From: Panaeolus papilionaceus
Taxonomy: Eukaryota > Basidiomycota > Agaricomycetes > Agaricales
Direction: 5' to 3'
DNA length: 64,000 bases
Assembly: GCA_015501605.1 (NCBI GenBank)
Contig: JADNRZ010000011.1
Location: 744,001 to 808,000 of the forward strand
Shown: piece after piece, positions 22,358 through 33,226 of the stretch
Layout: each line of letters starts with the position of its first letter
Position numbering within the stretch: the first letter of the stretch is position 1
The notes under the pieces: model-generated
Databases searched by the model: none
What the model saw: the letters and a program-made list of their open reading frames with translations, nothing else
What the model was told of the DNA's origin: nothing
Position numbers and translations under genes: made by a program

Positions 22358-24945
22358 AGTATGTCTTCTGAGTGCTTAGATTGACTCGGAGGATAGGGGC
22401 TTGAATCGCCATTGTGCTTCTACATTGATGTGTTCTCGCTGTGAATGTTATCTGCGGTACATATTGCAGGTTAGCCCGTTGTTCAGGCACATCGTATTGT
22501 TCTAAGGGCAGTCCGAAGCTTAATACGTTTATTTCGCGACCTTTAAATCGCCCATGAAGACGGCAATCTTCCAAACCGCACTTGTTGTTACCGTGAGGGC
22601 GAGGTTTTTGTCATCACCTCCAATTGACTGGAGCGATCTACATTCGGAATTCGAGCATCACTCGACGCTTTTGTGAAATCCTCGGGTATTGCCGTCGGCA
22701 AAAATCCTATTGGGCGCTTCCACGGTCTCATTTGTCATCAACCATAAGGACACACACGAGGCGTTTAACAGGAGAGATTTTTAGATTCTGGACCATTTCG
22801 ATCGTTTCAAACATAGAGCCATCGATATGGGAGTCTACACCGTAACTGACACGCGCTTGTGGGGAGGTTATCAGGCGCTTTGTTCACTGCATCCACTTTT
22901 ATACCCCAACCCCCGTCTTCACCCTTACCATCGCCTTCGAGTATATTGCGCAACGTCTCTCCGCATTCCACTACCATGACAGAATCAATTCTGGTGAGTT
23001 TGATGCCAGATATTCTCTTGGAAACGTTGGCTGATTGATATTAGGCAAGGAAACATTGGTATAGCCCAACAGCAGACGTGATACGGACCAGCTTCAAACA
23101 GTTCAAAGGATTCATCAAGGGCCAGAAAACGGGACAGGAAAAAGGTCAACACGTCTCCCAACCAAATGAGCGTCCCGTCGTCTCAGCAGCCTCATCGCTG
23201 AAGCAGACTACCCCGGGGCATATGTGCGTCTCTTTAGACATGACTCCAACGCCTAAACACCCAGCTTGACATATCCATGAAGCTCAACACCTCGTTCTGA
23301 GCCCACTCAACTCGATGACGTGGCTCCTGCATCTCGTTTAGACGATGTTCCCTCCCCCGAGCCCACCAATCGCCCTCCCCAAGTCCTGTCTTCGCCCAAT
23401 CAGACACCGCTCGGAACTCCCGAAGTAGTGTTGGGGCCAAAGGATACTATCTTGCCCCAGCGTCCAATCAGCACTGCGGCTAGTGCACATAGCCTCACGA
23501 CTGACGTGAAAAAAAAACAAAGCGATAACCCGGGTGATATTGTCATGGTGTACGCTCACTCTTCGTTTCATCGTCAAGAGATTGACTGTGTTTAAGACCT
23601 ACTGATTTGCTTATGCTCTAGAGTTATGGGGCCAACTGGAGTCGGGAAGACTACGGTGCGCAGAGAGGAATTATCTTAGACCTACGTGTACTGATCAATG
23701 TCACAGTTCATCAATTCGTTCAAGTCATCGTACTCTCTCAGTGAAGGTGGTCATCACGACTTGGACGCTGGAACGCGAGATGTACGAATCGTTACTGTTA
23801 ACCTTAAAGATACAGGGGAAAAGCTAGTTCTTGTCGATACGCCAGGCTTTGATGACTCGAATCGACCTAATTCCGTCATTCTAACTTGCATTGCCAACTA
23901 CTTGGAAAAAACGTGTGTATCCTTTGAAGATGAATGAGATCTGGTTGCATGCCTGACCAATTTCTGAACGCAGGTACAGGGAAAAGAAATATCTCGCCGG
24001 AATCATTTACCTTCATCGCATTACGGACATCCGGTTTGACGCGGGAGGAGCATCCTCAATGAATATATTTAGGAAGCTCTACGGCAACGATCACTACGAC
24101 AAGCTAGCACTCGTCACAACAATGTGGAACGACATTCGACCAGATCTGAGATACAAATACGAAGCAAAAGAAGACGAATTGAAAGAGGCTGCATGGGGCA
24201 CGTTTATCAAGCGCGCCAATCCAGCTCTGGTAGCCCGGTTTGATGCGACTGATGATAGCCTTACGAAGACAAGTGCACTTGAGGTTGTCACCAGCCTCAT
24301 CAAGAATTCACTGCCAGCTGCCTTGAAGCTTCGGCTTCAGCAAGAATTAGTGGACGAAGGGAAGAAATTACCGCGCACGGCGGCAGGTAGGGCGGCATTC
24401 ACCCTGGCGGAGACTGCTAGGTTTTATCTCAACGAGATTGCTACGTAGTCAGATGGTCAATTTCTCATCGGTTCGTAGAGCTAGCCGTAGCATTCGCTTT
24501 GTGCATCTTCATCGTCTTCACCACCAAATTCGCACAATTTCTTTGATAGAACACTACTCCGTTAATAAAGTAACTTGATATAATGATAGCTCAACAGTGC
24601 ACGTTAAGTGGATTATTGAACCCCGTGGAGTCAAAGGATGGAATGGTGCGCGTCTACACCTGCACTTGTATAATTCTCTCGATACTATCGTTGCATAATA
24701 CATCCCGCTTCCGCGTTTAATGCTATTTCATGTACTTCAAGTTGAATGGACAGGCATATGTATTAACCGATAATTGACATGCCATCTTGTTTCTAAAAAA
24801 AGCAATCACAGCCTTCCAGCGCTTCCACACTCCACATGTTTCATTAGCAATCATTTCATAGAACACGAGGCCTTCGAGTAACACTTATCATTGACAGGTG
24901 CGATGAACTTCCTTCTAACTTTGCAGTGAAAGCTGCCATGTTGAA
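22358..24945 (+). repeat. Segmental duplication, unit 2 (GTPase gene plus both flanks)
   Basis: Second copy of the 17422-20820 unit. It lacks about 230 bp and about 560 bp found upstream in unit 1. Shared downstream words include the AGCATTCGCTTTGTGC block after the stop codon and the CTAAAAAA-GCAATCAC block. Ends are approximate. Confidence 0.7.
22976..24448 (+). CDS. AIG1-like P-loop GTPase, copy 2
   Basis: Six exons: 22976-22993, 23045-23223, 23283-23549, 23622-23655, 23707-23912 and 23974-24448. They encode 392 aa. It is the sister of copy 1: exon 1 reads MTESIL, and exon 2 (HWYSPTADVIRTSFKQFKGF) differs from copy 1 by few residues. Exon 3 is shorter and diverged, keeping PSPEPT but little else. 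Walker A is GPTGVGKT (158-165) on the 34-nt exon; G3 is DTPG (210-213). The G4 position reads LALVTTMW. Exon sizes 1, 2, 4 and 6 nearly match copy 1 and all intron phases are identical, which supports the model. It lies in unit 2 of the segmental duplication. Function unknown; likely a cytosolic GTPase of the same pathway as its neighbours. Confidence 0.86.
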
Positions 24946-25171
24946 TTCAAATTAATACTTCGGAGATTGCCATTACTAAACACGCGCCTTGGAGGGTGGT
25001 TGTCGTGTGTTGTCTTGGGAAAAGGACATAACCAACATTCAATTTCACTGCACTGGAGGTATTTGTCTTTGACCATTACAGTATCTTGCTCTTCTTTGCT
25101 TCCACTACTCATCTTCACCCTTACTTCTTCGTTCCTCTCTTGCCTTACATTTGGACTTGATAATCTTCAAT
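24449..25171. other. Spacer between GTPase copies 2 and 3
   Basis: The first 500 bp repeat the 3' flank of copy 1 (20340-20815). The rest is the upstream region of copy 3. No gene is supported. Confidence 0.6.
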
Positions 25172-26571
25172 ATGTCGGAATCAAAGCCAGTAAGCCTAAT
25201 TGGATCCTCCATCAAATTCCTCTCGTGCTGACCAGCCGACGCGACATGCTTGTGTCGAGACAGCAGGAGCCGTGGTATATGCTTCCATGTGTGCGATTCT
25301 TTCGCAAAAAACTCTCTGAGGGCAAGGAGACAAAAAAGCCTGCCAGTGTTACCGACGTTGATGCCAACCCTGGTAGTCCGCCGGTTCACTCAACCACTGC
25401 AGGACCCCCTGCATCGGATTCGGAGAAGCTGCCATTCATGAGGTACTCATGACATCTGTACTGTGCGAACGTTGAGACTGAAGTACCTTTCTAGCGAGAA
25501 GGTGTCTGCCCCCATCGCTGACAGTCCATCTCCGCCTCCTCTACCTGTGTCCGCCATACCGGAAGCGTCACAGAAAGTCGAGGCCATAATACAAACGGAA
25601 CCAAGTCCAAAGCCAGTCTCGCCTGAGCCAACTACGAGCGCTTCCAAGCCTGATCCGAAACCCTATGTCATTGATCGTGACCTCGTCATGGTGTATGTAC
25701 TCGTCATGAGGACTCATTCACACACACATACTCATTGTAACTTCTGGAACAGTGTCATGGGTGCAACAGGAGTTGGGAAAACCACTGTAAGTGATCTGTA
25801 ACCGAACGAGGGTTTTGTTTTAACAATACAATCTCGCTTTTTAGTTTATCAACACCTTCAAAGCGTCCTATTCGTTAGAAACCGACGGATACCACGGACT
25901 TGAATCCGGAACAAAAGATATCGATGTTTATACCTTCAAGATGCCCGGCGACATCAATTTGGTCTTAGTTGATACACCAGGGTTTGATGATTCGAAGCGC
26001 ACCAATGCGGATATTCTGAAATGCATCTCAAAGTACCTGGAAGAAAGGTAAACATACCGTTCATGTCAGACACACATGTTTTAACTCATGACATAGGTAT
26101 CGGACAGGCAAACTGCTTGATGGCCTCATATATCTTCATCGTATTACCGATATTCGCTTCGATGCAGGTGCAGCAACAGCTCTGAATATCTTCAGAAAGC
26201 TCTATGGAAGCGATGGATACGACAAGCTCGCGCTCGTCACAACAATGTGGAACGATATCAGGCCCGACCTACAGTACAAGTACATAGAAAAGGAACGAGA
26301 GCTGCAGGAGGGTTCATGGGGCACATTTCTCAAACGGGACGACGCTGCGTTCCTTGGCCGATTTGACTCGACTGAGGAAGATGGCGCAAGGACAAGTTCC
26401 TTGAATGTGGTTGAGGAGTTGGCAAAACGGTCTTTGAGGGAAAAACTGAAGCTAAAGCTTCAGAAGGAGCTGGTGGATGATAAGATACGCCTGCCTATGA
26501 CAGAAGCTGGAAAGGCAGCATTCTCGTTGGCGGAAATGGCCAAGTATTACCTCAATGAGATTACTTCGTAG
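25172..26571 (+). CDS. AIG1-like P-loop GTPase, copy 3
   Basis: Six exons: 25172-25189, 25264-25442, 25495-25692, 25753-25786, 25845-26047 and 26097-26571. They encode 368 aa. Exon 1 encodes MSESKP, with the same 18-nt size as its relatives. Exon 2 has its own aromatic and basic segment (PWYMLPCVRFFRKKL), unlike copies 1 and 2. Exon 3 is Pro/Glu rich. Walker A is GATGVGKT (135-142) on the 34-nt mini-exon. G3 is DTPGFDD (186-192). It has YHGLESGTKD where the others have HHDLDAGTKD. The fifth intron is only 49 nt. An acceptor choice at 25263 (CAG|CAG) is ambiguous by one codon. Copy 3 contributed, by sequence similarity, to the 5' part of the pseudogene at 20820. Confidence 0.86.
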
Positions 26572-27267
26572 TACATCGATTCATGTATTTTCTCCCAATG
26601 GTCGATGATCTTCTAATTTAAATAAAACCTTGGCTTAAAGTGCCTCCTGAGGTAAATTACCGCCACGATACATGGCGTGTTCAACAACGAGAATAAGGGA
26701 GGCTCACAGAACATCTTTTCGACCCTGCAACCTAACAGCTGTTTGAGGAACATACTTAGGGCGCGCGCGGAAATTCCCATCGAAATTCGAATTGATGGGT
26801 TTTGCTGCTGAAAACGAAAACCCGCGATTACTCACCCAAATCTGAGCTGTTCCTCGCGATACGTAGCTCCTTCGAGTCGTCTTGTCGACGCGTAGGGCGC
26901 TGTCAAAAAAGTAATGAAGAATTTCGAACAAAAAATGGTCCAAAACCGTGTTACATTAGTTTTTAGACACTTATCGCGATAGAACAGTCATTCTTCGGAA
27001 CCAAGAGCTCAAATAAAAACGCAAGGAATTGATATTCTTCCTCTCATGACTCTTTTCTCTGCTTTACTCCTACCCCTTTTTTCTAACTATCACTGCAATA
27101 CACATCTCTTACCGTTCAAAGTCGCGATTGTGACAGCATCAAGCATCAATGGGAAATTAGTAATTACGAACGTGTCACTGGTTCGGGTCTACAGCGATTC
27201 CCTGGACCTCCTGCTTTTCTTTCCTCCCCACCACCATCAACCCCAGTGGTCTCAGACTGTGAGCACA
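26572..27267. other. Intergenic region
   Basis: About 700 bp between GTPase copy 3 and the next gene, with no supported coding or RNA feature. Pyrimidine-rich sequence precedes the ATG at 27268. Confidence 0.5.
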
Positions 27268-28635
27268 ATGGCCACAGGTCTGCAGGAGTTGGCCAAAAGG
27301 CACTTTGGTTTTTCGCCTTCGTATCCAGTAAGTCTTTTTTGTCTCTTTTTATCCCTTTTTGTGTTGTTATTGCCCTTTTTTTGGCAGTGACAGCCCATTC
27401 ACACCATCATGGTTTGGTGTGTGTGTGACGGATTTGACGTGTTTTTGTCATTTTTTATAAGCAATTTGGGCGAAAGACGAATTTGCTGACCCCGTTTCGA
27501 CGTATAGAACTCCTTGATACCCAAAAGCTATCTTGCAACTTTAGAACAACACCTCGCTCAATACCCATTTGATGATAATGTATGCCATTTTTATTTTCTC
27601 TCGTTATATGAGGGATTTGGACTAAGCGCTCGAAACAGTACACACTCGTTAAACAGGCAAAAAAAGGATGTAAGCATGTTTTCAGAACATTATGTCATGT
27701 TTAATCAAGGGGGCTGAATTTCATCTTTAGACGGTATCTTGACGTGTCGCGAACAGGGATGCAACGTTGAGATCCCACTCACACCCATTGTTGGACGAAG
27801 AGATGGAGGAAAACAGGCAGGAATTGGATCACTTGCTGCTTTCCATGTATGTTTCCCACTGTTATATTTACCGACGCGACGCGACTTATACGTGTTGGTC
27901 TAGGAACATATGGAATCACATCCGACCCACAAGAAGAGTTGTCTTCGTCGCAGGTCACAGGAAGCCAATCAAGAGGCACAATCTGACGCCAAGAATGTTT
28001 GTTCCCCTCATTTTATCGGATGAAAATGCTCTCATGTTTCTTTGTTGCACAGGTGGATGCTTCAATTGGAGTAGGGAATCCATCCCAGTCCTGTAAGTAC
28101 CATACCTATTATCAACGTTTGTGTCAGCGTATTCAATTGGATTTCTTATTTCTGGTCTTCTCCAGCTTCGGGCCGCGTTTGTGAGATGCACAATGGTGCA
28201 ATCGCAATGACTGAAGCTCCTTCTCGCAAGCGTCTCTTGGACACCGCCTTTGACACAGGCCAACGTGAAATGGACGATGACAATGAGATCGACCTCCGCG
28301 CACGCAAGAGACTTAAGCAGGACCAATCACTGACTTCTGTTTCGAAATCTCCTCTCGCTACAAAGACCAGCACAATCATTGAGGCCGAAACATCTGCTGA
28401 TGCTGATCAAGTGAGCAACAAGGCACCCAGCGCTGATTCTCTCTCGGAGGACGATGACGAGGAGCCTGAACCTGCCAGGCCACTCAGTGGGTATGAGCTA
28501 TGGGCCCAGAAAAAACTCGCTCAGGTGAAGGTCAAGAACTATTGGAAGGCAATCAGGAATGGCTATGACCCTGAGGATTTTGGTTTTGGCCGAAAAGGGT
28601 GTACCCCGCAGGAGAGGTTCGAGGACCAAGACTAA
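27268..28635 (+). CDS. Uncharacterised protein with possible Cys/His metal site
   Basis: Seven small exons: 27268-27327, 27508-27579, 27639-27669, 27731-27846, 27904-27996, 28053-28092 and 28166-28635. They encode 293 aa and all phases fit. Residues 45-106, built from exons 3-5, hold C60, C65, H93, H95, H99, H102 and C106. The C-x4-C then H-x3-H spacing could form one zinc site, with a long 27-residue link. The C-terminal half is acidic and basic in blocks (RKRLKQD, SEDDDEEPEPA) and ends with a Trp/Tyr-rich motif (SGYELWAQKKLAQVKVKNYW). That suggests a nuclear protein, but I recognise no family. The first intron (180 nt) is long for this window and could hide another exon. The gene sits inside the GTPase array, between copies 3 and 4. 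Confidence 0.62.
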
Positions 28636-29244
28636 CTTGTGTTTTGCCCATCAAAAAAGAATAAATCAGGTAGCCATCGAAAATTCCATATTCCGACCGC
28701 AGTGGTTATGAATCCGTGCGTGGGTTTCCATCCGCCCACACTGATCATTTGATGCCTTGTCAGCGTCAATCGTCTACAAATCTACGTACACATAGTTTTC
28801 GTTGGAATTTGATTCTCATTTAATAATCAGTCGGCCCTTCATCTTGTACATGTTACTTTAAACGAACCTCATACTGTGTATCGAGCGCCTATTTCTCGCG
28901 TACAGAGGCATTCACGTCGTTAACCCTCCATCTTTGAACCACTACCAACTGCATCAAAAGAGCCAAGATCGGGGCAATATCAATACCGACGATTGTTACC
29001 CACATTTCGTGGTTCACTCCTCGAAAACATCCAAAAAAAGCTTCTATTACTGCATATGGTGTTGGAATATATTTAGCATCCGCTCAAGGTCCAAGGGTAG
29101 TACATAATCAGGTCTTTTCAGCGAAGCTTTCCCACTCAAAGTACCAAATCAAAAAATACACACTTTCCTTTTCCCATCATCCATCCCTCGTCTTCTAACC
29201 CTCCTTTTTGTGTTGTCATTCTCTCTGAGTGGCTGACAACTCCG
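28636..29244. other. Intergenic region
   Basis: About 600 bp upstream of GTPase copy 4. No gene, tRNA or repeat is supported. The last 100 nt are C/T rich, as in a fungal leader. Confidence 0.5.
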
Positions 29245-30713
29245 ATGTCTGAATCGAAATCAGTAAGTTTGAGCGCCTGCATGGAAAAGTAGAGGCTAAC
29301 CACTTACACTCCCAAACCCTCTTTCTTCTTGTGCCATTCTAAACAATCAAAGGGGAAGTTCAACTTCTGGCAGAAAATCAAGGGGGGAAAGTCGAAGGAT
29401 AGACCAGTGAAGCCTCAAGGAGACAACAACTCGACACCTCAGTATGTATCCGTCTCATATTATGTCTATGAGTCAGCTTGATATAGATTGCTACAGGAAG
29501 GTTGATGCTTCTACTTCCACTGAATCGCGTACGCCGGTCAGGGGCAACACCTTATCTGTGGCTTCTACAACCCAAGAAACTGCTCAAGCACCACAAGCTA
29601 CGCCCCCCTCACAGGCGAATGGGTGTGAAGTCAAACCACATCATCTATCCAATGATGGATCAACCACGTCAGATGTAAAATCGACCAGCACTAATGGGCA
29701 GGAAGTTAATACCTCAGACCATGACATTGTGATGATGTGAGTGCTCTTTTATGATTTGATCTACACACTAATCGTAAGGTCGATCGCTAATTGCGGTTTA
29801 CAGTGTGATGGGCCCAACAGGAGTGGGCAAAACTACGGTAAAGAATAGATACAAGGCATTCTGGCACCTGGTTTGGCTTACGAAATTGTTATTCAATTGC
29901 AGTTCATCGATTCCTTCAATAATGAGTCGTACAGTAGATCCGACTCCGACATTAACTTCTCAAAGGTTGGCCACCATGACCTCAGCGCTGGAACACAGGA
30001 GGTCAACGTGGCTACTTTTAAGCTGAAGGAGACTGGCGTGAATTTGGTGCTGGTCGACACGCCAGGGTTTGATGATGCAGATCGTTCGGATGCAGTGGTC
30101 TTGACCTGCATCGCGAAGTATCTGGAGGACAGGTGAGTAATGTTTCGCCTTCTAATGAGGTTGTGCATCTGATCTTTGAATTAGGTATAGACAGAAAGAG
30201 TACCTCAATGGACTTATCTACCTCCATCGTATAACAGATGTCCGTTTCGACGCTGGGTCATCAAATGCACTCAACATATTCAAGAAACTATACGGCACTG
30301 ATGGCTATGACAAGCTCGCGCTCGTCACAACGATGTGGAACGACATTCGGCCTGAAATGAAGTATAAGTACGAGGAAAAGGAGAATGAGCTAAAGGAAAA
30401 TGCCTGGGGGAATTTCCTTAAGCGAACTAATCATGCACTTGTCGCTCGATATGACGCAACTGACGAACAAACCAAGAAAATCTCTGCTCTACAGGTGGTA
30501 ACCGACCTCATGCAAAACCAGCTTCACAACCCTACTCCGTCCCCGCCCTGTGGTGGTGGTTCGCTCCCTAATCCACTGCCGACGCCGGAGAAACTGAAAC
30601 TACGAATTCAGAAGGAATTGGTGGACGAGAAGAAGGCATTGCCCTGGACGGAGGCCGGGAAAGCCGCATTCACGCTCGCAGAGACCGCCAAGTACTACCT
30701 AAAACAAATCTGA
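29245..30713 (+). CDS. AIG1-like P-loop GTPase, copy 4
   Basis: Six exons: 29245-29262, 29353-29441, 29497-29736, 29804-29837, 29903-30132 and 30185-30713. They encode 379 aa. Exon 1 encodes MSESKS. Exon 2 is short and very basic (GKFNFWQKIKGGKSKDRPVK). Exon 3 is Ser/Thr/Gln rich and disordered. Walker A is GPTGVGKT (119-126) on the 34-nt exon. G3 is DTPGFDD, and the G4 region reads LALVTTMWNDIRPEMKY. Exon 5 has an insert (YSRSDSDINFSK) absent from the other copies. Exon 6 has a Pro/Gly-rich insert (NPTPSPPCGGG) before the final helix. It is the closest relative of the 3' half of the pseudogene at 20820. Role unknown; same family arguments as for copy 1. Confidence 0.87.
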
Positions 30714-31290
30714 AAGAGATAGCCAACTAAATACCTGATTGTATTCTTGTTTTGACCTTCACAAGACTCATGATTTTATGTACACTTACGACTTTTTAGG
30801 ACTACTTATATTGCTCTGTAATCTTGATAGTATATCAATACCGTTTCTCTTGGACCAATCATTTCAGGTCCCAACCAGCCTCCAGGATATTAAATTCGCC
30901 ATCGATCATCACCAACGCGCCTTGATCGTCGCGCTTAGACTTAAAAGTTATCGTGATTGGGCCTCATGCGCTTCTGCGTCTCCATTGAATCATACTCTTC
31001 GAGCTCAAAACTTATAACTCCCTTGAATATCCAATCTGCGGCAAGAGTCAGGGTAGCGATTCGAGCCCAGGTTTTATGGTTGGCAGGGATTATCATACAA
31101 ACTACCATTAAAAATATAATATCAAGTCCGTGCAATATTACGAGAAAGCGAACAGGCTATTAACTAAGAACAGACAACAAAAACTAAGTATTTGATACAC
31201 AAGCTCCAAAATAACGCGTCCATAAATGAATTATAAATATCAATGTGAGGATGGATAGCAAGTCCTTTCCACCCCTATGTCCAAAGCCTT
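30714..31290. other. Convergent intergenic region
   Basis: About 580 bp between the stops of GTPase copy 4 and the minus-strand membrane protein. A/T rich, no supported feature. Confidence 0.5.
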
Positions 31291-32303
31291 TCAGACATCC
31301 TCTCGAGTAATTTGCTCCGTCTCCCTGATCCCATAGGGGTTGTTGGTCGTAGTTGCAGTACCGTCTGGCCCTTGATTTCTGTTCTTCTCTTCGATTCCAC
31401 CTGCGGTTGCATTCGGACCAGAGTTAAGCCCACGGGTGTCGTTTGTGCCGCCGACAGGATTGACCTTGTAGTCGGGCATTCTCTTGTATGCAACAGCAGC
31501 GCAAATCACGAAGATTGTAGCAATGAAGCAGAAGAGCCAGGCAAGCCACTGCAGGACGATGGCTTGTTGAACTACAATAAAATAATCATGTCAATTCGTC
31601 TGTATTTTTGAAGAGAAGCGACATCATACCTAAAGTACGAGGAATATTTCTATACTCGAGACCAAGTGTAAAGCCCATACTTTGGAGTTGTTCGAGGATG
31701 GCGCGCAAGGCATCGCTGGCGACTGGGTCTCCATTGAGGCTTCCCTCGATCTTTGGGCCTTTGGTAGCATAAATGACGGTGGCAGCAATGACAGCTCCAA
31801 GAAGCCAGCAGGTAAGGGCAGCGGCAATGATGGCCATTGAAATTGCTAGGTTTCGCTTGTCTCGGGGCCGTCTATCTCGACCTTCGCCTTGAACACCAAT
31901 GAAGGCTACGGGAATGATGATAAACCAAATAAAAAGGAGGAAGCAAGCTACAACTGCTAGGGTTCCTGCAGTTTTGAGATCTGGAAGCAATTTTATGAAT
32001 TAAATCTGATCTTGATGGCGTTAATTATGGCCAGGACGCACCGCTGGTGTTAATGTTCACAGACGCCCCAGGGAAATTCTGCCCAACGAATGCATAAATA
32101 GCGTTTTTGGCCTTGGTAGAACGCGTTTCTGCCGCAATGCCTAAAAGTAACGTTTGTTGGTTAGATATAGAAGGACGAGATTGGAGGAAAGGCTCACCCA
32201 GCCCGGCTCCTGCGATAGCACAACATATACCGATTCCGCTGAACAGACAGATGCAGCCAGTGTATGGGTCCCTGTTCTTGACCACGCGTGTTAAGGCGCT
32301 CAT
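31291..32303 (-). CDS. Four-helix membrane protein of unknown function
   Basis: Four exons on the minus strand, 32303-32198, 32140-32042, 31980-31630 and 31571-31291, give 278 aa. The introns are 57-61 nt and phase consistent. Four hydrophobic segments are visible: residues 16-35 (CICLFSGIGICCAIAGAGL), a long one after LKTAG, one starting ISMAIIAAALTCW, and one after LQWLAWLFCFIATIF. The tail is polar, Asn/Gly/Thr rich and likely cytosolic. Exon 2 has an extramembrane segment with N-x-S/T sites. The ATG at 32303 was chosen over the upstream frame because it begins a short basic N-terminus before helix 1. No known transporter or enzyme motif is visible. It is divergent from NCA2. Confidence 0.7.
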
Positions 32304-33226
32304 CTTTTGCAAAAGAAGGTTGTACGAGCTAGGATGGGAGTGGAGAAGAGGCGATATCAATCCGAAGATAAGAGTTTAGAGGGGCTTAAGAAGGAAAGGG
32401 AAGAGATCCGAAGGATGTAAGTCGAATCGATTGGTGAGAATTTATACACATGTCCATAAAATGTATGGTGCGGGATAAAGAGGTAACTGAGACTCGAACA
32501 AGTAGAGTGGTGCCGTAATTCATTAGGTCTACATTTTGGATCGAGCTCGTGACATGCAGACGTTATGAGCGGTTAATTTGCGGACGGATTTGAATCATGA
32601 CGCAAAACCGTGACGGTTGCCCATACTTGCCTCTCTACGAGGTGGTATTGTATTTTCTAATGATTCAAAAGGATTTGGAACGTCCTTATTACGTGGTAAT
32701 AAAATGTCTACTCTGGTAGCGGGAAATGAGGGAAGCATACCAGAACAAGACAAGTGAGACTTCTCGGACCTTGTCGAGTCCTCTGCCGAACAGACTGGGA
32801 TTGTGCAGCTTTTGTGCTTCAAGATGAAATTGAACCGCACTGAGTGAAGTTCCAGACTTTATTTTCTAATTGTTTGATAGGGTTGTAATATTTTACCGAG
32901 GGTCCCGTTGAGGCAGGCGCTTGGAATGGCGCTCGTGGCGGAATGCTATCGGTGATGTCACAACATGGCAAAATGCTGGATCCTGATCGATGTGGGAGAT
33001 ACAGAAAGGTCGTTATAATTTACGTCTGTGCTTACTGTGTAGCATGAGCTGTTATAATATACAATTTCGACACCACACAAGTCATGGAGCACCTGTTTGC
33101 CTCAAAGCCCCTAACTGCAAATACTCCCTGAGAAAATTTCTATTTTGGGGTTGGACCGGTGCGGCAGTGTCCGTGTGGCATGTGCTGCTTTTCGTAAATC
33201 GACGACGACGACGACGGCGTGCCACG
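32304..33226. other. Divergent intergenic region
   Basis: About 920 bp between the four-helix protein and NCA2. A (GAC)n-like run just before 33227 belongs to the leader. In-frame codons upstream of the NCA2 ATG exist but look non-coding. Confidence 0.5.

Noticed and set aside
30541..30590. Pro/Gly-rich insert in GTPase copy 4 as a possible unspliced intron
   Set aside because: No GT-AG pair of sensible length flanks it and the frame is open; it is taken as coding.
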